From Marinilabiliales bacterium (GTDB lineage: Bacteria; Bacteroidota; Bacteroidia; Bacteroidales; UBA12077), in NCBI GenBank assembly GCA_002869305.1, contig PKTC01000282.1:1-7544 (forward strand): a DNA stretch of 7,544 bases, read 5' to 3'. Under the pieces are notes generated by a model. The model saw nothing but the letters and a program-made list of their open reading frames with translations, had not been told where the DNA came from and searched no databases. The translations under genes and the position numbers were made by a program. Each line of letters starts with the position of its first letter. Within the stretch, counting starts at the first letter, position 1. Below, piece after piece: positions 1-7,100 of the stretch.

Positions 1-960
1 AGTATACTTGCTATATTGATGGTCACCCAATTAAAAGGACAGGATCCTCAATTTTCTCAATTTTATTCATCTCCCTTGTATTTAGGCCCATCTTTAGCAG
101 GAGCAACTGAACAGTCAAGAATAATTGCTAATTACAAGAATCAGTGGGCAAGTTTACCGAACGCTTATATAACTTATGCCTTTTCATTCGATCATTATAT
201 TAGTGATTATAAAAGTGGTATAGGAATTTTAGTATTAAGAGATCAGGAAGGTGGAGTATATAATTCAACAATTGCTGGCTTGGCATATTCTTATGCAATT
301 GATGTAAATAATAAAATTAAGGTGAGACCAGGATTAACAGCTTCGTATTATAACAGAAATATTGATTACTCAGCTTTAGATTTTGCAGATGAGCTTTCAC
401 GAGATGCATCTACATCTATTGAAATTCCTAAGAATGAACAAGTTCATCATTATGATTTTGCTTTATCCGTATTAAGTTATACTGATAAGTATTGGTTGGG
501 GGTCACAACAGATCACTTGTTAGCTTTAAATAAACAGTTTGCAGAGGACGATACTTATCCTTCGTTAAAGGTAACAGCATACGGTGGTGCCAGATTTCAA
601 TTACGAGAAAGAGTAAGATCGATGGAAGATAAATACATTTCGTTATCGTTTTTATATAAAAATCAGGCAGGATTTAATCAATTAGATTTTGGAGTAAATT
701 ATGAAAAAGACCCATTTAGGATAGGAGTATGGTTCAGAGGAATTCCCGCTTTTGGACAAACTGCGGACTTAAATGCAGTTGTTTTGCTTGCAGTGTACTC
801 TTTTAATGATATTTTAATAAACTATAGTTATGATATCTCTACATCGCGATTATTGGCATCTACAGGCGGAGCACATGAAATTTCTGTAGCCTATAGATTT
901 AGTTCTGATTGGGGCGGTAGAAAAAGAAAAATGGGTGCAGTTCCATGTCCTTCCTTTTAA
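1..960 (+). CDS. PorP/SprF family type IX secretion system membrane protein (5' partial)
   Basis: Reading frame 1 is open from the first base to TAA at 958-960 (319 visible residues). The TTG at 16 and ATG at 19 are therefore unlikely to be the true start. The first visible residues (SILAILMVTQLKG) look like the hydrophobic end of a signal peptide. They are followed by QDPQFSQFY, the N-terminal signature of mature PorP/SprF proteins, and then a P-S-L-A-G stretch matching the family's usual N-P-A-x-A-G. The body is rich in alternating aromatic and polar residues, as expected for an outer-membrane beta-barrel. The C-terminus (HEISVAYRF, a basic run, then PCPSF) is also typical of the family. 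Family members sit in the outer membrane and help secrete or anchor T9SS substrates such as gliding adhesins, and they often lie next to their large partner. Here any partner would be upstream, outside the window. Family assignment is firm; the particular substrate is unknown. Confidence 0.9.
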   Translation, partial: SILAILMVTQLKGQDPQFSQFYSSPLYLGPSLAGATEQSRIIANYKNQWASLPNAYITYAFSFDHYISDYKSGIGILVLRDQEGGVYNSTIAGLAYSYAIDVNNKIKVRPGLTASYYNRNIDYSALDFADELSRDASTSIEIPKNEQVHHYDFALSVLSYTDKYWLGVTTDHLLALNKQFAEDDTYPSLKVTAYGGARFQLRERVRSMEDKYISLSFLYKNQAGFNQLDFGVNYEKDPFRIGVWFRGIPAFGQTADLNAVVLLAVYSFNDILINYSYDISTSRLLASTGGAHEISVAYRFSSDWGGRKRKMGAVPCPSF

Positions 961-1469
961 TTCTTTTTTAATTTATAAAAGTAAGTTAAGTAAAAACAAA
1001 ATATTAAGACCATAACAATTTGTATCGCAATAGGAGTAGAAATGAGTCCCGATTTCAATATTGCAAACTGTATCATACCAAATTTAATAGAATAATAAAC
1101 AAGCTTACTAGCTATTATACTTAGAAAGATCGGTAAAAAAGTGCCTCTTAATTTCTTAATTAATAAATGAAATAAAAAGACATTTAAGCTTAACTCAAAT
1201 GCAATTAATAGCATTTTGGGAAGAACTGGATGTGCTGATATAAGGAACGAAAACAATGGAAGTGTTAAAGCAACAATGTATGCATTTTGTTTCGTAGTAT
1301 GAACTAAAGCCAGGATTAACATTAATCGCATGGGTTCTATTAAATATACTGGTAAATTAAGTAAATGCGACAATGCGGGAACAAAATAGATAAATGCTAA
1401 TGCAGCTGCATCAAAAAGAATACTTTTTAAATTAATTCTGCTAAAATAAACTGTATTTGTGGTGTTCAT
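957..1469 (-). CDS. Six-helix integral membrane protein, possibly an ECF transporter S component
   Basis: This 170-residue protein is almost entirely hydrophobic. I see about six membrane segments, near residues 17-37, 41-57, 63-79, 85-105, 110-128 and 145-165, and a basic C-terminal tail (KLKKN). Length, helix number and the short polar loops (EPMR at 45-48, TTKQN at 58-62, HPVLPK at 80-85, KKLRG at 105-109) fit the substrate-binding S components of energy-coupling-factor vitamin transporters, but no substrate-specific motif is recognised. No ECF ATPase or T-component gene is in the window, so it would have to use a shared ECF module encoded elsewhere. The ATG at 1467-1469 is chosen because a short polar N-terminus leads straight into the first helix; a weak AGAAG lies just upstream, too close to be a convincing ribosome site. 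The gene is divergent from the DUF362 gene, and its stop overlaps the stop of the PorP/SprF gene. A generic membrane protein of another family is possible. Confidence 0.75.
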   Translation of the reverse strand: MNTTNTVYFSRINLKSILFDAAALAFIYFVPALSHLLNLPVYLIEPMRLMLILALVHTTKQNAYIVALTLPLFSFLISAHPVLPKMLLIAFELSLNVFLFHLLIKKLRGTFLPIFLSIIASKLVYYSIKFGMIQFAILKSGLISTPIAIQIVMVLIFCFYLTYFYKLKKN

Positions 1470-1503
1470 AACTTCTGGTTTTATCAGTTAAACAGTTCTA
1501 AGT

Positions 1504-1527
1504 ATTTGATTTAAAATATAATCAAAT
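1504..1527. promoter_or_regulatory. 8-bp inverted repeat in the divergent intergenic region, candidate operator
   Basis: ATTTGATT at 1504-1511 is repeated as its exact reverse complement AATCAAAT at 1520-1527, with an 8-base spacer. It sits between two divergently transcribed genes and overlaps a candidate -7 box of the minus-strand gene, a sensible place for a repressor site. The region is very AT-rich, so a chance match is a real possibility. Confidence 0.3.
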
Positions 1528-1530
1528 TTA
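1523..1530 (-). promoter_or_regulatory. Candidate Bacteroidota -7 box for the membrane protein gene
   Basis: Read on the minus strand this is TAAATTTG, a full match to the Bacteroidota -7 consensus TAnnTTTG. It lies 53 bases before the ATG of the 957-1469 gene. No TTTG -33 element is found at the usual 19-21 base spacing; a CTTTG is present but only 12 bases upstream. Support is therefore partial. Confidence 0.3.
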
Positions 1531-1562
1531 ATGAATAATTTTCAAAGCTGATTCGATTTTCG

Positions 1563-1570
1563 TAAATTTA
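1563..1570 (+). promoter_or_regulatory. Weak candidate -7 box for the DUF362/polyferredoxin operon
   Basis: TAAATTTA matches the Bacteroidota -7 consensus TAnnTTTG at all but the last base and lies 27 bases before the ATG at 1598. A T-run at 1539-1542 is at roughly the right distance for a -33 element but is not TTTG. This is the best placed candidate for the operon promoter, but it is weak. Confidence 0.22.
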
Positions 1571-1597
1571 ACCATTGTCGAAATAAGATTATAAGCT

Positions 1598-2518
1598 ATG
1601 AAAAGACGAGATTTTATTCGCAAGTCGTTAAGTGCCGGGTTAATTACAGGTACCGCTTTAAGTTTTGGTGGTTATGGTAAAATTTTTGCAAATTCAGTTT
1701 TTTCAGGATTACCATACGACCTTGTTGCAGTTAAAGATGGTGAACCCGATAAAATGTTGGATAAGGCTTTACAAGCTTTAGGTGGAATTCAGAATTTTGT
1801 TAAGAAAGGGCAGACTGTTGTAGTGAAACCAAATATTGGTTGGGATGTAACACCCGAGAGAGCAGCAAATACAAATCCTTTGTTAATAAAAAGAATTGTA
1901 GAACATTGTTATACAGCTGGAGCAAAAGAAGTCTATGTTTTCGACAATACCTGCGATAATTGGTCTTCATGTTATAAAAACAGTGGTATTGAAAGAGCAA
2001 CCAAGGATGCAGGAGGTAAAATCGCACCTGGGCATAGCGAAAGTTATTATCAGCAGGTGAGTGTATCCAAAGGAAAGAATTTAAAAGATGCAAAAGTTCA
2101 TGAATTAATTTTAAACTCGGATGTATTTATTAACGCGCCTGTTCTAAAAAGTCATGGATCAGCAAAACTTACTATTACAATGAAAAACCTTATGGGCATT
2201 GTATGGGATAGAAGATATTGGCACCGAAATGATTTAAACCAGTGTATTGCCGACTTCTCAACTTATAGAAAACCTGATTTAAACATAGTTGATGCCTATA
2301 ATGTAATGACCCGGAATGGACCACGTGGTGTCTCCAAAGCGGATGTTCTTAAAATGCAATACCTTATAGTTTCTACTGATATGGTTGCAGCCGATGCTGC
2401 AGCAGCCAAAATATTTGGCATGGAACCCGAGGATGTCAAATACATTCAAATAGCTAATGAAATGGGAATTGGACAGATGGATTTATCAAAACTTAATATA
2501 GGGCGAATAAAAGTTTAA
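1598..2518 (+). CDS. DUF362 domain protein with Tat signal peptide
   Basis: The 306-residue product starts with a twin-arginine signal (RR at residues 3-4 in KRRDFIRKS, then a weakly hydrophobic Ala/Gly/Leu stretch to about residue 31), so it should be folded in the cytoplasm and exported to the periplasm. The remainder is a DUF362 domain, recognised by KPNIGW at 77-82, a G-A-K-E-V-Y-V-F-D-N block at 108-117, the NAPVLKSHG and MKNLMG blocks at 179-187 and 195-200, VDAY at 231-234 followed by NGPRG at 240-244, and the ADAAAAKIFGM block at 265-275. Four cysteines (104, 119, 125, 216) are possible metal or cluster ligands but do not form a ferredoxin motif. The biochemical activity of DUF362 is not established to my knowledge; the family is often found beside or fused to ferredoxin domains. 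The next gene, a polyferredoxin, begins six bases after this stop, so an electron-accepting or redox role is inferred. The start is fixed by the Tat signal; there is no Shine-Dalgarno sequence. Confidence 0.92.
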   Translation: MKRRDFIRKSLSAGLITGTALSFGGYGKIFANSVFSGLPYDLVAVKDGEPDKMLDKALQALGGIQNFVKKGQTVVVKPNIGWDVTPERAANTNPLLIKRIVEHCYTAGAKEVYVFDNTCDNWSSCYKNSGIERATKDAGGKIAPGHSESYYQQVSVSKGKNLKDAKVHELILNSDVFINAPVLKSHGSAKLTITMKNLMGIVWDRRYWHRNDLNQCIADFSTYRKPDLNIVDAYNVMTRNGPRGVSKADVLKMQYLIVSTDMVAADAAAAKIFGMEPEDVKYIQIANEMGIGQMDLSKLNIGRIKV

Positions 2519-2524
2519 CTTTAG

Positions 2525-4093
2525 ATGAATCTATCCTTACTTAAAAGAACTCGTGTCGTATTTTCTTCCTTCTTACTTATATCGGTATTAATCTTATTTG
2601 TAGATTTTACAAATATTATTCCCGAAAGATATTATGATGCGGTATTATTTTTTCAGTTTATTCCTTCATTATTAACATTTAAGAATTTTATCGCTTTATC
2701 CGGAATTGGTTTTATCATTATTATATTGCTTAATTTATTATTCGGACGCGTATATTGTTCTTTTTTATGCCCCCTGGGAATATTCATGGATGTTATTAGT
2801 TACTTTTCAAAAAAAATAAAAAAAATAAAGCGCTATAAATATCTGTATCAAAAACCATTTAACTGGATAAGGTATAGTTTTTTGGGAATATTTATAATGG
2901 CCTTTTTGTTAGAACTAACATTTATAGTTTCACTACTGGATCCTTATAGCATATTTGGCAGGGTATCATCAGGTGTTTTTAGGCCTATTCTTATTAAAGG
3001 GAATAATTTCATTGTATCCGTTTTTCAGAATTTTGGCGCATATAGCATATTTCATGTAGATTTAAAACCTGCACCAATGTTGGTGCTATTTGTCTCGTTA
3101 TTTTTTCTAATATTAATAGTTACGCTTGCCTTTACTAAAGGTAGATTGTATTGCAATACAGTATGCCCGGTGGGTACTTTTTTAGGATTCTTATCGAGAA
3201 TTTCAGTCTTCAAAATTTCAATAAAAAAGGATACCTGCACGAGTTGTAAATTATGTGAAAGAGTTTGTAAAGCTAGTTGTATTAGCATTCCTGATCAGAA
3301 AGTTGACTTTGATAGATGCATTAATTGTTATAATTGTTTAACAGTATGCCCTGAGGCAAGCATAGAATATAAATATATTTCAGCAATGAATTCTTTTAAG
3401 AAAGGTAATTCTTTAAAGAATGATGTAAACCCAAACAGGAGACAATTTCTGGGAATTTTAGCTCTAATATTCATTTCAAAGAAATTAAGGTCGCAACGTA
3501 AAGTTGTTCAAAACACTGCAATAATTCCTGCTGAAAGAACTGTACCAATTTCTCCACCCGGTTCACTCTCCATTGATGATTTTAATGATTCATGCACTGC
3601 TTGCCATCTATGTATAAGCGCATGCCCAACACAAGTTTTGCAACCAGCTTTCACCGATTACGGCTTAATTGGCTTTATGAAGGCAGTAATGGATAATCAT
3701 GCCGGATTTTGTAATTATGAATGTGTAAAATGCGCAGAAGTTTGCCCAACAGGGGCTATTCAACTATTTGACCTGGAAGATAAAAAGAGAATACAGATGG
3801 GTAAAGTCAAATTTGAAAAAGGTAATTGCATTGTGGAAACAGAGGGAACAGATTGTGGTGCATGTGCTGAGCATTGTCCAACAAAAGCAGTTCGAATGGT
3901 TCCATATAAGAATAATCTGGTAATTCCGGAGGTTGATGACAAAATTTGCGTAGGATGCGGGGCATGTGAATATGCCTGTCCGACAACACCATATAGAGCT
4001 ATTTATGTTCAGGGAAATGCTGTACATTTAACAGCCGATAAACCTAAACAGACCGAACAACAAAAGGAAATCGAAGAGGACTTCCCATTCTAG
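2525..4093 (+). CDS. Membrane polyferredoxin: NapH-like and NapG-like halves in one protein
   Basis: This 522-residue protein has two parts. Residues 1-280 resemble NapH: about four membrane helices (near 11-28, 55-73, 117-138, 183-204), two C-x3-C-P motifs at the membrane face (C78/C82 and C210/C214), then a pair of [4Fe-4S] motifs (C238, C241, C244, C248 and C265, C268, C271, C275). After a linker comes NRRQFLG at 304-310 and a short hydrophobic run, which reads as an internal Tat motif. Residues 340-495 resemble NapG: a PPGSL stretch just before the first cluster, then four cysteine groups (C357-C367, C396-C407, C435-C451, C475-C485), giving about six clusters in all. NapH and NapG pass electrons from quinol to periplasmic enzymes. 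Here no NapA is present, so the partner is probably the DUF362 protein encoded six bases upstream in the same operon. The acidic, Gln-rich tail (505-522) has no assigned role. The exact acceptor is unknown. Confidence 0.9.
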   Translation: MNLSLLKRTRVVFSSFLLISVLILFVDFTNIIPERYYDAVLFFQFIPSLLTFKNFIALSGIGFIIIILLNLLFGRVYCSFLCPLGIFMDVISYFSKKIKKIKRYKYLYQKPFNWIRYSFLGIFIMAFLLELTFIVSLLDPYSIFGRVSSGVFRPILIKGNNFIVSVFQNFGAYSIFHVDLKPAPMLVLFVSLFFLILIVTLAFTKGRLYCNTVCPVGTFLGFLSRISVFKISIKKDTCTSCKLCERVCKASCISIPDQKVDFDRCINCYNCLTVCPEASIEYKYISAMNSFKKGNSLKNDVNPNRRQFLGILALIFISKKLRSQRKVVQNTAIIPAERTVPISPPGSLSIDDFNDSCTACHLCISACPTQVLQPAFTDYGLIGFMKAVMDNHAGFCNYECVKCAEVCPTGAIQLFDLEDKKRIQMGKVKFEKGNCIVETEGTDCGACAEHCPTKAVRMVPYKNNLVIPEVDDKICVGCGACEYACPTTPYRAIYVQGNAVHLTADKPKQTEQQKEIEEDFPF

Positions 4094-4108
4094 CTATTTT
4101 TATTATTG

Positions 4109-7100
4109 CTACTGTTGATTTAAGTGTTTATCAATAATCTTAAGCAAACGTTCGCTTCCAATAGGTTTAGAAATAAAGTCATTTGCACCGGCTTCAAAAC
4201 TTAAATTTCTATCCTCTGGCATTGCATAAGCAGATTGTACAACGATAGGAGTTTGAAGATTGCTAGAACGAATTTTTTTAATGGCCTCTAAACCATCCAT
4301 CTCGGGCATTTTTATATCCATTAATATTAAGTCAATATGATTCTCTTGTACCATATTAATAGCTTGTTTTCCGGTTTTAGCCCAAATAATATCAGCAGCA
4401 GTTTTTCTAATAATCATTTCGAGGAACTTAAAATTACTTTCTTCATCCTCAGCAATTAAAACGCATTTATTAGACCAATTAAATTTTAAATGTGTTTTAT
4501 TGGTTGCATTCTGCTTGGTTCTTTCGCTTTTAACTGGCTTATAAGGTAGGTTAAAATAAAATAATGAACCCTTATTTATTTCTGATTCCACACTTATACT
4601 GCCGCCCATTAGTTCTACTAAGCTTTTTGTTATAGCTAAACCTAATCCAGCTCCTCTGTATATTTTTTGTTTATTATTTTCAATTTTGGTAAATCTGCTA
4701 AAAATCTGTTTTTGTTGTTCTTCGCTTAAACCAATACCTGTGTCTTTCACAAAAAACATAATTTCCTTTTTTGAATTAATGAACTCTAATGAGTATCCAA
4801 ATTCAATTACACCTTTTTCGGTAAATTTGATAGCATTGCTTATAAGGTTTCTTAGTATTTGACTTAATCGGTAGGAATCGCAATTAATTACAAGTGAATT
4901 TACTAGTTGTTCCTCACTTACTTTGAAGGTAATATGATCGTTAGAATGTATGTCATCGGTAAATTCCAATAATATATCTCTAAAAAGTTTATCAATTTCA
5001 CAACTTCTTTCTCTAATTTCCAGCTGTTCAGATTCTATCTTTGAAATATCAATGATGTCATCAATTAAGGTTAAGAGAGAGTTGCTATTTTTCTTTATTA
5101 ATTTTGTTAATTCACTGAGTTGATCCTTCTCAATTTCAACATCATCCATCAAATTAGAAAAGCCAATAATGGCGTTCATAGGAGTTCTTATTTCATGTGA
5201 CATATTCGCTAAAAATGCAGATTTAAGTTTATCAGATTCTTCAGCTTTTTCTTTAGCTACTTCAAGATCACTGGTTCTTTCTGTTACTAATTTTTCTAAT
5301 GTTGCTTGTTGTCCTTCAAGTTCGCGATTTATTCTCTCAAGATTTTCAGCTTGTGATTGCAGTTCTTCCTTTTGTAAATTAATTTCAATAGTTCTCTCTT
5401 CCACTTTCTTCTCAAGCATTACTTTTTCCCTGATTAAGTTTTTTTCCCTCCATCTTACATAGATTGCTATTAGGAGAACGATTAAAACAATTATTATAAT
5501 TAAGAACCAAAGGCTTTTGTAAAATGGAGGAATTATTCTGATTTCAAGTTCTGTAGGATTTTCATTCCAAACTTCATCATTATTACTACCTTTTACTTTA
5601 AAAGTGTATGTTCCATGGTCAAGATTTGTGTAAGTGGCAGTTCTTTGATTTTTTGCATCAATCCAATCCTCATCAAAGCCTTCAAGCATATACTTATACT
5701 GATTTTGCAAGGAAGATGTGAAATCCAGTGCTGCAAATTCAATGGTAAAGAAATAATCTTTATAGGATAATTTAATTGGTTTATTGTGGGTCTTTATTGC
5801 AGTATACTTTAATAAATCTTGATTCCATTCAGATTTGTTTAGAATTTTAAAATCTGTGATAACAACTTTTGGAGGATAAGGATTATTACTTACTTCTAAG
5901 GGATTAAAATATACCAGAGATGAATTGCTTCCAAAATACATGTTTCCATCTGAATGTTTAAGGCAGGCATTTCTGTTGAATCCTTCGCCTTCCAAACCAT
6001 CCCGATATGTGAAATGAATAAGGCTTTTATTCCAGTATGAGTACCTCGATAATCCTCGTGATGTACTAATCCATAAGTTACCCATGTCATCTTCAAGCAT
6101 GCCAAGTATTATGTTATCTAAAAGCTCTACATTTTTAGCATGTTCAAAGAATTTATTTTCTTCGGGAACGTATTTAATTAAGCCATTAGATTCTGTTCCT
6201 AACCACAAATGATTATTATTATCCTCAAAAATTGTTATAACATGTATGTCTCTTTTGAACTCAGAATTAGGTGTTTTGGATGGTGTGTAATTGATAAATT
6301 TCTCTTCTTGTGGTAAGAACTGAAATAATCCTCCCAGATACGATCCAATCCAGAACCTATCCTGGTTGTCTAGAAGAATACTACTTATGAAATTATCTGT
6401 ATACATCACTGAATCCGTTGGATTCTGATAATATTGTTTAAAAGTATATTTTTTTGGATCATCGGCTTTATGTAGTTTATTTAAGCCATGAGCAGTACCA
6501 ATCCATATATTTCCTTTTTTATCTTCTATAATACTGTTAATTATATTACTACTTAGGCTAAGTGAATTGTTTGGAATATTTTTATAGTTAATGACATCAT
6601 ATTCATTGTTTTTTAGCTCAATCCGATGCAGTCCATTACTTAACGTCCCAATCCAGATGATTCCTTCTTGGTCAATTAAAATGGAGCGAATCTCAATTAT
6701 TTCGGTAGAACTTTGTTTTTTTATTTTTTCTTTTAGATGTGTAAAGGTATGTTCCTTGGGGTTGTAAATAGATAATCCCCCTCCATCGGTACCTATCCAG
6801 ATATTTCCATAAGAATCAGCTTCCAGAGCCATTACACTTGGCTGTGGTAGAGAATTTAATACATTTGGATTAAAACTTAGGTTATAGAATTTTTTTGGTT
6901 TCAGGTCTAATTTGTTTAATCCACCACCTTTTGTTGCAATCCACAAATTTTTGGAAGCATCTTCTAATATATATTCAATTCTATTATGACTTATACTTTC
7001 AGAATTATTCGGATCATGAGTAAAGTATCTAAACGAACCAGCTTTAGGATTAAATCTATTTAATCCTCCTTCGTAGGTACCTATCCAAAAGATACCATAT

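Noticed and set aside
16..21. TTG/ATG at the left edge as the start of the PorP/SprF gene
   Set aside because: The frame is open to base 1 and the upstream codons continue a signal-peptide core; starting here would leave the signal peptide with no basic n-region.
1800..2093. 97-residue minus-strand reading frame inside the DUF362 gene
   Set aside because: It is antisense to a well-supported gene, has Leu/Tyr-rich low-quality composition and no recognisable domain.
3760..4027. Three overlapping minus-strand frames inside the polyferredoxin gene
   Set aside because: They are shadows of the cysteine-rich coding sequence with no own start context or domain; their lengths are what chance allows opposite this composition.
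2525..4093. Nitrate reductase locus (nap)
   Set aside because: The NapH/NapG resemblance is confined to the electron-transfer subunits; no catalytic or cytochrome subunit is present, so naming the gene napH or napG would mislead.
4091..4111. Possible bidirectional terminator between the convergent genes
   Set aside because: Only a 4-bp TAGC/GCTA pairing with an AT loop is present, far too weak for an intrinsic terminator.
5169..5462. Plus-strand Ser-rich 97-residue frame opposite the coiled coil of the sensor
   Set aside because: The serine runs are the reverse reading of Glu/Lys/Leu codons of the coiled coil; no independent evidence for a gene.
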